DNA from: Lacinutrix sp. Hel_I_90
Lineage (GTDB): Bacteria > Bacteroidota > Bacteroidia > Flavobacteriales > Flavobacteriaceae
Assembly: GCF_000934685.1 (NCBI RefSeq)
Contig: NZ_JYNQ01000001.1
Coordinates: forward strand, 496,001-560,000
Reading direction: 5' to 3'
Length of the DNA stretch: 64,000 nucleotides
In this document: one piece after another, positions 6,988 to 16,351 of the stretch
How positions within the stretch are numbered: the first letter of the stretch is position 1
Layout of the letters: the number at the start of each line of letters is the position of its first letter
Program-made: the position numbers and the translations under genes
Notes under the pieces: model-generated
What the model was told of the DNA's origin: nothing
Databases searched by the model: none
Seen by the model: the letters and a program-made list of their open reading frames with translations, nothing else

Positions 6988-8220
6988 CTAACCTATAAAC
7001 CGGTAATACCCACACTTTAAATATGCCCCTTCTGTAAACCCTATAGGATGATCACTATCGTGGTAGGTTTTTAAAATAGTCTCAGAAAACCGTTTGCTTT
7101 CTCTTAAAACCTGCGCGTTAATATCAAAAAAGGTTTGTGCTAAAACGCGTGAAGAACAAGAGGCTAAAACCAATAAGCCATTTTTAGCGGTTAATTTAAT
7201 GCCTAAATCGGCGAGTTGTGCATACTTCTTTTTAGCCAAATCGATTTCCGACTGTTGTTTAGCAAAACTCGGCGGATCAATAACCACCACATCAAAAGTT
7301 TCTTTATTAGCAATCATACGTTTCATCGCTGCAAAGGCATCGTCTGCAATGGTTTTGTGAGTACCAGAATACGTATTTAGTTTGCCGTTTTGATAAGCGA
7401 TTTGAAGCGCTTGCTTGCTAATATCTAAACTTGTTACTTCTTTCGCCCCATTGGCTAAAGCATGAACTGAAAATCCGCCGGCATACGAAAACACATCTAA
7501 AACGGTTTTGCCGGTACTCCACTCGCCTACTTGCTTTCTGTTGTGCCTGTGGTCTAAAAAGTAGCCTGTTTTATGGCCTTTAATAACATTAGCCGAAAAA
7601 TGCACGTCATGCTCAACAAAGTGTACCACTTCATTTTCTAAAACGCCATAAACCACTTCGCCATTAGTTAGTTTGTGTAATTTCGACTGTTCTAAGCCAC
7701 GGCTCAGGCGTATCACAATAGTTTCCACTTGAGATACGGCTTGTAAGCTGTTAAGGATGGGTTCTAAATAAGGCATCCATATTTCAGAATATAGTTTAAC
7801 CACCAGAACGTTTGCATAAACATCTGCTATCAACCCCGGAAAACCATCATTTTCCCCAAATAGTAATCGGTAACTGGTCGTATTTGTTTTTAGTAATGTT
7901 TCCCGCTTAGCAAAAGCCTCTTGAATTCTATTCTGGAAAAAGTCAGCATTAATGGTTACAGCAACACTTCCGCTATACAGCATTTTAATTTGTATCGGTG
8001 AGTTGGCATCATACAACCCAAGACCAATGACTTTATTTTTATTTTTTCCAAAAATGATTGCTAGATCACCCGTTTTCGCCTCTTCATTTATTTTCGTGAT
8101 ATTATTTGAAAACACCCAAGGATGCCCTTGTAACACCACCTGCTCTCCTTTAGAATTTAACTTGACTGCCAGCCGTTTAGGAGTGTAATTTGAAGTAATA
8201 CTTTCAGAAAATAAAGTCAT
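6988..8220 (-). CDS. RlmI-like 23S rRNA (cytosine-C5) methyltransferase
   Basis: 410 aa. Domain order matches RlmI/RlmK-type enzymes: an N-terminal PUA RNA-binding domain (about 15-90, with GHPWVFSNNI), a central domain, the GHKTGYFLDHRHNR segment (215-228) and a SAM-binding methyltransferase domain (VLDVFSYAGGFSVHAL from 240, then VVIDPPSFAK near 312-321 and a late LASCSSRV). The enzyme uses SAM to methylate 23S rRNA. It starts 4 bases after the stop of the DEAD-box helicase gene and so forms an RNA-maturation operon with it. Exact target nucleotide is not deducible. Confidence 0.88.
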   Translation of the reverse strand: MTLFSESITSNYTPKRLAVKLNSKGEQVVLQGHPWVFSNNITKINEEAKTGDLAIIFGKNKNKVIGLGLYDANSPIQIKMLYSGSVAVTINADFFQNRIQEAFAKRETLLKTNTTSYRLLFGENDGFPGLIADVYANVLVVKLYSEIWMPYLEPILNSLQAVSQVETIVIRLSRGLEQSKLHKLTNGEVVYGVLENEVVHFVEHDVHFSANVIKGHKTGYFLDHRHNRKQVGEWSTGKTVLDVFSYAGGFSVHALANGAKEVTSLDISKQALQIAYQNGKLNTYSGTHKTIADDAFAAMKRMIANKETFDVVVIDPPSFAKQQSEIDLAKKKYAQLADLGIKLTAKNGLLVLASCSSRVLAQTFFDINAQVLRESKRFSETILKTYHDSDHPIGFTEGAYLKCGYYRFIG

Positions 8221-8224
8221 AAAA

Positions 8225-9346
8225 TTATACCGTTAATTCTTTGATTTTAATGCCTAAAGCTTTCTCTATGTCATTAACGCGTTGTAACTCGTTTGGTAAT
8301 ACCAAAGCAATAGATTCTCCTTTTTTACCCGCTCTTGCCGTTCTACCGCTTCTGTGTGTGTAATATTCTAAATGTTCTGGTAATTGATGGTGCATAACAA
8401 AACCAAGATTATTAACATCAATACCACGGGCAGAGACATCTGTAGAAATTAAAATCTGAAGATTGGTATTCTTAAAAGCGCGCATCACTTTATCGCGTTC
8501 TTTCTGTGTCATATCACCTTCCAGCGCATCGACATTAAAGCCTTCTTTTTGTAACTGCTGCTTTAAAGCTTGTGTTCCTGCTTTCGTTCTGCAAAAAATA
8601 ATACCACGCGCTTCTTCTCTATCCTCTAAAAGCTTAATTAAAGTCTCTGGCTTGTTACCTATTGTTGTTTGCACAAAGTGGTGGGAGATATTAGCATTTA
8701 CAATACTTTCTCTATCAATTTCAATACTAGCGGCGTCTTTAGAGATATAACGTTTTACAATAACTTTTAAATCTTCTGGCATGGTCGCCGAAAATAGCCA
8801 GGTCTTACGTGCGCTTTTATTAGTGGCGCTCAAAATAGTCGTTAAATCTTTTTTGAATCCCATACTAAGCATTTCGTCCGCTTCATCTAAAACCACAGTG
8901 TTAATGTGATTTAAATCGATTATATTTTTATCCAGCAAATCTACTAAACGCCCAGGTGTTGCCACAATTATATGCGTCACACGACGTAAATTTGCAATCT
9001 GCATGTCTATTTTCTCACCCCCATAAACCCCTTCAATAAAAATCTTTTTATCGTTGTATTTGGTGAATTTAAAAAGCTGCTTTTTTATTTGCTGCACTAA
9101 CTCGCGCGTAGGTGCTATAATTAAGCCTTGTACCGCTTTTTTATTAGGGTCGACCTTGTGTAACACGGGCAAACCATAAGCCGCCGTTTTTCCAGTGCCT
9201 GTTTGTGCTAAACCTATAAAATCGGTTTTTGCATTAATTAAGATAGGAATGGCTTGCTGCTGAATGGCAGTAGGTGTTTTAATGCCTAATTCGTGTAAGG
9301 ACTTAACGTAGTTTTTGTGGATTCCTAAATCTTTGAAAGTTGACAT
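8225..9346 (-). CDS. DEAD-box ATP-dependent RNA helicase
   Basis: 373 aa, all motifs present: Q motif (TPTAIQQQAIP), motif I AQTGTGKT (47-54), PTRELVQQ, ATPGRL, DEAD (154-157), SAT (186-188), STDVSARGID and HRSGRTARAGKKG. The C-terminal extension is almost absent, so it is a minimal core like RhlE without a basic tail. It unwinds RNA duplexes using ATP, in cold adaptation, ribosome assembly or decay. First gene of a two-gene unit with the RlmI-like methyltransferase. Confidence 0.93.
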   Translation of the reverse strand: MSTFKDLGIHKNYVKSLHELGIKTPTAIQQQAIPILINAKTDFIGLAQTGTGKTAAYGLPVLHKVDPNKKAVQGLIIAPTRELVQQIKKQLFKFTKYNDKKIFIEGVYGGEKIDMQIANLRRVTHIIVATPGRLVDLLDKNIIDLNHINTVVLDEADEMLSMGFKKDLTTILSATNKSARKTWLFSATMPEDLKVIVKRYISKDAASIEIDRESIVNANISHHFVQTTIGNKPETLIKLLEDREEARGIIFCRTKAGTQALKQQLQKEGFNVDALEGDMTQKERDKVMRAFKNTNLQILISTDVSARGIDVNNLGFVMHHQLPEHLEYYTHRSGRTARAGKKGESIALVLPNELQRVNDIEKALGIKIKELTV

Positions 9347-9454
9347 GTGGCCTGTAGTTTATCGTCGTTAGACATGAATTGATAGTAAAATTAAAATCTG
9401 AGTAATCACATGCGATTAAAACTAAAAACGCTTATTGCAATTGTAAGCTAAAGA

Positions 9455-11008
9455 CTAATCCTCTGGTGGAAACCCATTGATTTCTTCAAAAAGAGTATCA
9501 AAATTAGTACGCAAATAGGCGTTTAATTTCTTTTTGTAGTCGTCTTTTAGCCATTCTACAAAGTTAAAAGTACTTTTACTAATACATTTTGTATACCGCT
9601 GAATACGATAGTCAATGTCATCTTTAAGCAACTTCGCTAATGCCAACGCATCCCATAAATCCTCACTGTTCTCTGTACAAATGTAGGCGTGATGATGAAT
9701 AGAGCGCTCTAAAATAACTTTAGAAGAGTCGCCTTCTCTAACCGATTGAATGTACATCGCCTTAATATCAAAATACACATCTTTAGATTTTGCGAATTCA
9801 GCACGCAATTCGTCAGGCATTTCATACCTAAAGTTACTCTCTAAGTCTTCGTCACTTAAAATGCCATCTAAATAGAAGTTTGGCGATCTAAAAATTTTAT
9901 GCCAATCTAAGTCGCTTCCCCACGGTCCAAAACGGTGCAGGTTGTTTCCTAAATCGATAACCGTAAATTTGTTTTTATTCTTTAAAATACGCGAACCACG
10001 ACCAATCATCTGGTAATATAGCGTTAGTGATTTTGTAGCACGATTAAGAATAATCGCATCTACCGTAGGCTCATCAAAACCTGTGGTTAAAATACTAACC
10101 GAGGTGAGAATAGCATCTGGTGTCTCTTTAAACCATTTTAAAATGGCTTTACGCTCTTTTTTTGTATTGTTATTATCTAAATGAGCTACAGGATAACCTG
10201 CACGTCTAAACGTATCGTAAACATGCAGCGAGGTGTTGATACCATTATTGAATATTAGGGTCTTCTTACCTTTACAACGCTCTTCGTAAGCTTGAATAAG
10301 CTTCGTTAGCATGTCTGTATTGGTATATAAATCTTCTGAAGACTTTACAGTGTAATCACCATTGGCACCAACAATTAATGAGGTTAGCCCCACATTGTAA
10401 GAATACACTTCTGCACGCGCCAGAAACTCATTTTCTATTAAAGAGTGAATGGTTTCACCAACAATTAACTCATTGTAATTGTCTTTCATGGGTAGATTAA
10501 TATTACTACTCAAAGGCGTTGCAGTAACTCCTAAAATGAAAGATTTTTCAAAGAATTTAAATAACTTAGTAAAAGAATTGTAGTGCGCTTCATCAATAAT
10601 TACTAAACCGATGTCTGAAATATCCAGCTTGTCATCATTCAAGCGATTATTAAGCGTTTCAACCATGGCAACGAAACAATTATAATCGCCTTGATCGCTC
10701 AAATCGGCTTTAGAATCTACAATTTTATTAGTAACACCAAATTCCGAGAGCATGTTCGAGGTTTGTTTACACAACTCGATACGGTGAGTCATCACTAGCA
10801 CTTGCTTTTTATGATGCTTTAAATACTGTCTGACAATTTCAGAGAAAATAACCGTTTTCCCACCACCTGTAGGCAATTGGTAAAGCAGATGGTAATCTTC
10901 TTCTGCTTCTTCAAAACACTTGAAAATCTTGTCTATAGCCCCTTTTTGATAGCTATATAAACTTTTGCCTTCTTTGCGTTCTTCTAATTCTAAGGTAGTA
11001 ACTGCCAT
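9455..11008 (-). CDS. SF2 DEAD/DEAH-type helicase, RadD-like
   Basis: 517 aa. Motif I QLPTGGGKT (about 44-52), DEAH box (139-142), VTATP, and in the second RecA-like domain SILTTGFDEP and QMIGRGSR are present, the layout of type-III-restriction/RadD-like superfamily 2 DNA helicases. The C-terminal 130 residues are a lineage-specific extension without a recognised domain. It is divergent from the DUF1853 gene with a 113-base gap. A role in DNA repair is inferred from the RadD resemblance only; no restriction or methylase partner is present. Confidence 0.8.
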   Translation of the reverse strand: MAVTTLELEERKEGKSLYSYQKGAIDKIFKCFEEAEEDYHLLYQLPTGGGKTVIFSEIVRQYLKHHKKQVLVMTHRIELCKQTSNMLSEFGVTNKIVDSKADLSDQGDYNCFVAMVETLNNRLNDDKLDISDIGLVIIDEAHYNSFTKLFKFFEKSFILGVTATPLSSNINLPMKDNYNELIVGETIHSLIENEFLARAEVYSYNVGLTSLIVGANGDYTVKSSEDLYTNTDMLTKLIQAYEERCKGKKTLIFNNGINTSLHVYDTFRRAGYPVAHLDNNNTKKERKAILKWFKETPDAILTSVSILTTGFDEPTVDAIILNRATKSLTLYYQMIGRGSRILKNKNKFTVIDLGNNLHRFGPWGSDLDWHKIFRSPNFYLDGILSDEDLESNFRYEMPDELRAEFAKSKDVYFDIKAMYIQSVREGDSSKVILERSIHHHAYICTENSEDLWDALALAKLLKDDIDYRIQRYTKCISKSTFNFVEWLKDDYKKKLNAYLRTNFDTLFEEINGFPPED

Positions 11009-11121
11009 GGACTGAAAATAATTTTTTTAAGATTTTGCGATGTGCAAAAATACAACGATTTAAAGGCTTTACACGAATAATATTAAAAAAAAAATAAAAA
11101 TGCTTACTTTTAAACCGAAAT

Positions 11122-11934
11122 ATGAACGACAAACAAGAAGATTTACAACCACAATTTAGTGGCTTTTTTAATACCCCCCATTTGTTTTTACACCCTGTTT
11201 TTGGGATGCAGCCTTTTCTAAAAACATTGAGTAATATGCCTGTTTTCTCAGGAGCCATGCCTGTAAATATTAGGCTTGGGCAGCGGGTGGAGCGTTTTGT
11301 TACTTGTGAAATTTCTCATCTGGAAACCATTAAAATCCTTTCTGAAAATAATCAAATTCAAACGGAAACGAAACATACCGTTGGTGAGTTAGACTGTTTA
11401 CTTTTAGATAATGAGCAGCCGGTACATTTAGAAATTCAGTTTAAATATTATTTATATGATGAATCCTTAGGTGAAAATGAAATCGACCATTGCATTGGTC
11501 CCATGCGACGCGATACTTTAAACGAAAAGCTAAGAAAACTTAGAGACAAGCAATTACCACTACTCTACCGCTCAGAAACCAAGCCATTGTTAGAGCGCTT
11601 AAATTTTGGGGCAGAAGATTTTATACAACAACTCTATTTTAAAGCACAGCTATTTATACCTTACGGCAAAACAATTACATTGAAAACATTAAATCCGGAG
11701 TGTATTTATGGGTTTTATTTTAAATATGCTGATTTACCTCAATTTAAAGCCTGTAAGTTTTACAAACCTAAAAAAACAGATTGGTTGCTGGATGTTACGC
11801 CTCAGGTAAATTGGCAAACCTATCAATCTATTTTACCAGAGCTCAACGGTTTTGAAGCTGAAGGCTATGCGCCTCTCGTGTGGTTAAAGTTTGAAAATGG
11901 TGAGATTTTTAAGTGTTTTATTGTCGTTAAGTAA
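11122..11934 (+). CDS. DUF1853 family protein, nuclease-fold-like
   Basis: 270 aa, cytosolic. It has the DUF1853 signature: an acidic N-terminal helix, TVGELDCLLL (Asp91) and VHLEIQFKYYL (Glu104), then GPMRRDTLNEKL and KQLPLL. The Asp, then Glu-x-Gln/Lys pattern resembles the PD-(D/E)XK nuclease core, though the lysine of the E-x-K element is a Gln here with Lys two residues later. The activity of the family is not known. Divergent from the helicase gene at 11008. Confidence 0.75.
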   Translation: MNDKQEDLQPQFSGFFNTPHLFLHPVFGMQPFLKTLSNMPVFSGAMPVNIRLGQRVERFVTCEISHLETIKILSENNQIQTETKHTVGELDCLLLDNEQPVHLEIQFKYYLYDESLGENEIDHCIGPMRRDTLNEKLRKLRDKQLPLLYRSETKPLLERLNFGAEDFIQQLYFKAQLFIPYGKTITLKTLNPECIYGFYFKYADLPQFKACKFYKPKKTDWLLDVTPQVNWQTYQSILPELNGFEAEGYAPLVWLKFENGEIFKCFIVVK

Positions 11935-12008
11935 AAATGGCTAACAAAACATATTAAAACAATTCCTTATCATTGTAGTATTAGCAGCACGATAAAAACC
12001 CATATAAC

Positions 12009-12626
12009 ATGGCATTAAATAGAAAGAAACACTGGGAAACCGTTTATGAAACTAAAACCCCAGACCAAGTCAGTTGGACCCAAGAAACACCAAAAACAGC
12101 ATTGGATTTTATTACATCATTTGGCCTGTCTAAAACAGCCCGAATTATCGATGTAGGCGGTGGCGACAGTAAGCTTGTGGATTACTTACTTGAAGCGGGG
12201 TATGAAAATATCACGGTGCTGGATATTTCATTACAGGCACTGGAAAAATCAAAACAGCGTCTTGGTCCTAAAGCAAAAAAAGTGAATTGGGTGGTGAGTG
12301 ATATCACAGATTTTAAACCTGAAACAACGTATGATATCTGGCATGACAGAGCAACATTTCATTTTTTAACAACAGAGGAACACCTTGAAAAATATAAGAC
12401 CATTGCTAAAAATTGTGTCACAGGCTATTTAATTATTGGGACTTTTTCTGAAAACGGACCAACAAAATGTAGTGGCTTGGAAATACAACAATACAGTGAA
12501 GAGAAAATGACGTCAGACTTTGCAAACGGGTTTGAAAAAATCAACTGTATAACAGAAAATCATAAAACACCTTTTGATACCACACAAAACTTTTTGTTTT
12601 GTAGTTTTAAAAAACAATCCAATTAA
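12009..12626 (+). CDS. Class I SAM-dependent methyltransferase
   Basis: 205 aa. The SAM-binding fold is clear: motif I ARIIDVGGGDSKLVDYL (about 44-60), acidic end of the second strand (VLDIS), a VVSDITDF loop and the WHDRATFHFLT strand. The C-terminus (CSGLEIQQYS, GFEKI, TPFDTTQNF) is conserved in a bacterial group usually annotated only as class I methyltransferase, related to thiopurine-type small-molecule methyltransferases. Substrate unknown. No signal peptide; flanked by unrelated genes in the same direction. Confidence 0.82.
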   Translation: MALNRKKHWETVYETKTPDQVSWTQETPKTALDFITSFGLSKTARIIDVGGGDSKLVDYLLEAGYENITVLDISLQALEKSKQRLGPKAKKVNWVVSDITDFKPETTYDIWHDRATFHFLTTEEHLEKYKTIAKNCVTGYLIIGTFSENGPTKCSGLEIQQYSEEKMTSDFANGFEKINCITENHKTPFDTTQNFLFCSFKKQSN

Positions 12627-12660
12627 GGCCTACGATTAGCTACAAATCCCCATTGCGTCA

Positions 12661-12930
12661 TTGAAAAAAGGAATAACACAAACGACTATATATTACGTAA
12701 TTACGGTAGTGGTTTTTATTGTGATTAACTTTTTTTTGAAACAACCACGACATGGACCAGGCCTAAGCATTCTATGGCTTCTTGTGATAGTGTTTCTTTT
12801 GGCTGTTTCACTATTTTATAATTCAATATGTATTGTTATAGGGAGGAATAAATCCTGGAACGAAGGTGCTCTTTGTGTGCACGTCATTGTATTGCTTTTA
12901 TTTTCAATTTCTTTTTATAGCGCATTTTAA
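12661..12930 (+). CDS. Small three-helix membrane protein, TTG start
   Basis: 89 aa beginning with TTG at 12661. Three hydrophobic segments (about 9-26, 36-55 and 70-88) with short polar loops predict an integral inner-membrane protein. No family recognised. Its start is only 34 bases after the methyltransferase stop, so it may be co-transcribed. No better ATG gives all three helices. The 309-base gap that follows (12931-13239) holds only an overlapping out-of-frame ORF that I do not accept and no clear signal. Confidence 0.4.
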   Translation: MKKGITQTTIYYVITVVVFIVINFFLKQPRHGPGLSILWLLVIVFLLAVSLFYNSICIVIGRNKSWNEGALCVHVIVLLLFSISFYSAF

Positions 12931-13239
12931 TAGTCCAATTGCTTTAAAATTCTCATCTACCCAGTATCTAAAACGAGCGTTTGCTATTACAAATCAGAAA
13001 AAACAAATACCATTCAAGTCTTCACGCATTAAAAACAAGCCTTTGCTAAAAAACCCAAAAAAAACCAATCGTTAATAACTACTAAGAACTTCCTATAAAC
13101 AGTCCGGTCTAAATTCCTATTTTGCACTGCTAATTTAAGCCCTAAAAAGCGCCACTTTTATCCTTGAGTTTTTATAATTTATAAGCTGGATTAAATGAAT
13201 GCCGCAGATAATAAGATTTAAAAGAAAATAATAGTACAC

Positions 13240-15537
13240 ATGAAAGTTTGTATTGCCGAAAAACCATCTGTAGCAAGAGAAATTGCAGCCGTTTTAGGAG
13301 CCAACACCAAACGGGATGGCTACTATGAGGGTAACGGCTATGCAGTAACCTATACTTTTGGGCACTTGTGCACGCTAAAAGAACCTAACGACTATAAACC
13401 GTATTGGAAAAGTTGGGATTTAAACAATTTACCCATGCTTCCCGAACGCTTTGAGACTAAAGTGTCCAAAGATTCTGGAATACAAAAACAATTTAAGATT
13501 GTAAAAAGTTTATTTGATAAAGCAACAGTGGTTATAAACTGTGGTGATGCTGGTCAAGAAGGAGAGCTTATACAGCGCTGGGTGCTTAACCAGGCGAATT
13601 ACAAAGGTGAAGTCCAGCGCCTTTGGATTTCTTCTTTAACAACAGAGGCCATTAAAGAAGGGTTTAATAATTTAAAACCGTCTGCTAATTACGACAATCT
13701 CTATTACGCCGGTTTTTCTCGTGCCATTGGCGATTGGTTGTTAGGCATGAATGCGACCCGTTTGTATACGGTAAAACATGGCGGCTACAAACAAGTATTG
13801 TCTGTTGGTCGGGTGCAAACACCAACATTAGCCATGTTAGTCAATCGCTTTAAAGAAATCGAAGACTTTGTACCACAACCCTACTGGGAATTACAAACCT
13901 TATATCGCGACACCCTATTTAGTTACGAAGAAGGGCGATTTTTAAAAATGGAGGATGGTGAAAAACTAGCTGCTATTGTTAAAGAACACGATTTTGAGAT
14001 TGTATCGACTACAAAAAAGAAAGGCAATGAATATGCCCCAAAACTCTTTGATTTAACAGGCTTGCAAGTGTATTGCAATACCAAATTCGGGTTTTCAGCA
14101 GATGATACACTTAAGATTGTTCAGAAATTATACGAACAGAAAGTAGTCACCTACCCCAGAGTAGATACGACCTTCTTGCCTAATGATGTGTATCCTAAAG
14201 TATCAGGTATTTTAAAAAATCTAACGAATTATGCAAGCTTAACCGCTCCTGTTTTAGCTAAGAAAATAAAAAAATCTAAAAAAGTATTTGACGACAGTAA
14301 AGTCACGGATCACCACGCGATTATACCTACGGGGGTGCAAATGAATTTACAATACAATCAGCAACAGGTTTTCGATATTATTACACGGCGCTTTATTGCT
14401 GTTTTTTATGACGACTGTAAAGTGTCTAATACAACAGTGATTGGTAAAGCCGAAAAGGTGAACTTTAAAACCACTGGCAAAGAGATTTTAGAGAAAGGCT
14501 GGCGTGTTGTTTTTGAAACTAAAGAGACTGCAAGTAAAAAGGAAACAGGAATACTACCAACCTTCGTTAAAGGCGAAAAAGGACCACATGAGCCCTCCTT
14601 TTTAGAAAAACAAACCAAACCACCTAATCAATTTACCGAAGCATCCCTCCTACGCGCTATGGAAACCGCTGGAAAGCAGGTAGATGACGATGAGCTGCGT
14701 GAAATAATGAAAGAAAACGGTATTGGGAGACCCTCAACACGGGCTAATATTATTGAAACCTTATTCCGAAGAAAATACATTAAGCGTAATAAAAAACAAG
14801 TACTCCCAACAGCTACGGGGATTCAACTCATTGATACCATTCAAAATGAATTATTGAAATCTGCTGAATTAACCGGGAAATGGGAAAAACAATTAAAAGA
14901 CATTGAGAAAGGCGAGTTTAGTGCGGCAAGTTTTATTAAACAAATGAAGCAAATGGTCGATCGTTTGGTTTATGAAGTAAGAAGTGAAACGACAAAAGCG
15001 AATATTTCATCTGTAAATAATGCCCCTGCTGCTGCAAAGAAAAAAGCAACTGCTAAAGCTGCTGGAATTACTTCTGAAGCGTGTCCGAAATGCAAAACCG
15101 GTTCAATTATTAAAGGGAAATCGGCATACGGCTGTTCAGAATTTAATAAAACCTGTGATTTTGTGATGCCTTTTAAATTTGAAGGAAAATCGATTTCCGA
15201 AAAACAATACCTCAGATTATTACAAAAAGGCTCGACAGTAAATCTAAAAGGGTTTAAAATCAATAGTGCTCCTGCAGAAGGATTAGTAAGATTCGATGCC
15301 CATTTTAAATTAAAGTTTGAACCAAAAAAAGGCAAAACAAAAACGAAAAGCACTTCTGAAAACAATCCGTGTCCAAAATGTAACACCGGTATTATTATAA
15401 AAGGAAAAACAGCCTATGGCTGTAGTGACTATAAAAACGGCTGTGATTTTAGATTTAGTTACGATGCTATTCGTGCTAAAGCTAACGGACAACAGCTTAC
15501 AAAGGATTTGGTGTATGCCATTTTAAATGGACAATAA
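13240..15537 (+). CDS. topB: DNA topoisomerase III (type IA)
   Basis: 765 aa. N-terminal Toprim domain (CIAEKPSVAREIA at 4-16, then the metal site NCGDAGQEGEL), the SVGRVQTPTLAML helix and the active-site tyrosine Tyr305 in VVTYPRVDTTFLP. Later motifs KVTDHHAIIPTG and ENGIGRPSTRA are also typical. The C-terminus carries two zinc-ribbon-like modules, each with CPKC, SAYGCS/TAYGCS and a final Cys. It relaxes negative supercoils and decatenates by single-strand passage. Chromosomal housekeeping copy; no conjugative neighbours, so not of ICE origin. Confidence 0.95.
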   Translation: MKVCIAEKPSVAREIAAVLGANTKRDGYYEGNGYAVTYTFGHLCTLKEPNDYKPYWKSWDLNNLPMLPERFETKVSKDSGIQKQFKIVKSLFDKATVVINCGDAGQEGELIQRWVLNQANYKGEVQRLWISSLTTEAIKEGFNNLKPSANYDNLYYAGFSRAIGDWLLGMNATRLYTVKHGGYKQVLSVGRVQTPTLAMLVNRFKEIEDFVPQPYWELQTLYRDTLFSYEEGRFLKMEDGEKLAAIVKEHDFEIVSTTKKKGNEYAPKLFDLTGLQVYCNTKFGFSADDTLKIVQKLYEQKVVTYPRVDTTFLPNDVYPKVSGILKNLTNYASLTAPVLAKKIKKSKKVFDDSKVTDHHAIIPTGVQMNLQYNQQQVFDIITRRFIAVFYDDCKVSNTTVIGKAEKVNFKTTGKEILEKGWRVVFETKETASKKETGILPTFVKGEKGPHEPSFLEKQTKPPNQFTEASLLRAMETAGKQVDDDELREIMKENGIGRPSTRANIIETLFRRKYIKRNKKQVLPTATGIQLIDTIQNELLKSAELTGKWEKQLKDIEKGEFSAASFIKQMKQMVDRLVYEVRSETTKANISSVNNAPAAAKKKATAKAAGITSEACPKCKTGSIIKGKSAYGCSEFNKTCDFVMPFKFEGKSISEKQYLRLLQKGSTVNLKGFKINSAPAEGLVRFDAHFKLKFEPKKGKTKTKSTSENNPCPKCNTGIIIKGKTAYGCSDYKNGCDFRFSYDAIRAKANGQQLTKDLVYAILNGQ

Positions 15538-15699
15538 ACTGTAGGCGATACAGGTAATAAAGCTTCGCTTATATAGTGATTGTAATAGGCTTACAAAAAC
15601 TAAAAACACCTTTTGTTGCTCTATAAATCGCTAGTATCACTTCGTATAATTCCGAAGCATTAGAGATTATTGCGCGAACACTATAACTAAATTGAAAAA

Positions 15700-16281
15700 T
15701 TGAAAGAACCAATACACCATCACTACAAAAGCTATAAACCTTATGGCATGCTTAGTCAGTTTGCGAGCAATTCTACTCAGCAGCAAAGAAAACGATTTCT
15801 AGGTGAGCTTGGTGAATTCCCAAAAGGAATTATGCCTATTGGAAGATTAGACGAAAAAAGTGAAGGGTTGCTCCTATTAACGACAGACGGTAAAATAAGT
15901 GATTACATTAATTCCAGCGGAATAGAAAAAGAATATTACGCTTTAGTAGATGGCGCTATTTCCGAAGAAAAAATAAAGACATTACAAGACGGTGTAGAAA
16001 TTGGTTTTGATGGTAAAAAGTACCAGACAAAACCTTGTAAGGTGTTTAAACTGAAAACCGATCCGCAATTTCCTGAGCGCTCAAAAAAAATTCGGGATGC
16101 ACGTCACGGACCAGTATCCTGGGTTTCAATCACATTAACTGAAGGTAAATTTAGGCAAGTTCGCAAAATGACTTCTGCTGTAGGTTGTCCCACATTACGA
16201 TTAGTACGGGTGCGTGTAGGAACGATTCAATTAAAGGATATGCCGGTTGGTGCTGTTGAAGCTATAGCCATTAATATTTAA
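15700..16281 (+). CDS. rRNA pseudouridine synthase, RluE/RsuA type
   Basis: 193 aa from a TTG at 15700; an in-frame stop at 15688 excludes a longer protein and no early ATG keeps the family's N-terminal KPYGMLSQF motif. Catalytic motif GRLDEKSEGLLLLT carries the conserved Asp; later GPVSWVSITLTEGKFRQVRKM is typical. There is no N-terminal S4 domain, which fits RluE (23S rRNA U2457 in E. coli) rather than RsuA/RluB. Converts uridine to pseudouridine in 23S rRNA during ribosome assembly. Confidence 0.88.
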   Translation: MKEPIHHHYKSYKPYGMLSQFASNSTQQQRKRFLGELGEFPKGIMPIGRLDEKSEGLLLLTTDGKISDYINSSGIEKEYYALVDGAISEEKIKTLQDGVEIGFDGKKYQTKPCKVFKLKTDPQFPERSKKIRDARHGPVSWVSITLTEGKFRQVRKMTSAVGCPTLRLVRVRVGTIQLKDMPVGAVEAIAINI

Positions 16282-16351
16282 GAGGATTTTATGGGTTTAA
16301 AGGGTCGCAAATCAATAAATCTGAGTAATTTTGCACCAAATCGAAATAATT

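Noticed and set aside
10953-11258. 101-codon minus-strand ORF upstream of the RadD-like helicase
   Set aside because: It is antisense to the start of the DUF1853 gene, whose family signature is clear.
12866-13075. 69-codon plus-strand ORF overlapping the small membrane protein gene
   Set aside because: It runs out of frame over the end of the 12661-12930 gene, has no start signal and an arbitrary basic tail.
14406-15492. Minus-strand ORFs under topB
   Set aside because: Antisense to a clearly conserved topoisomerase frame.
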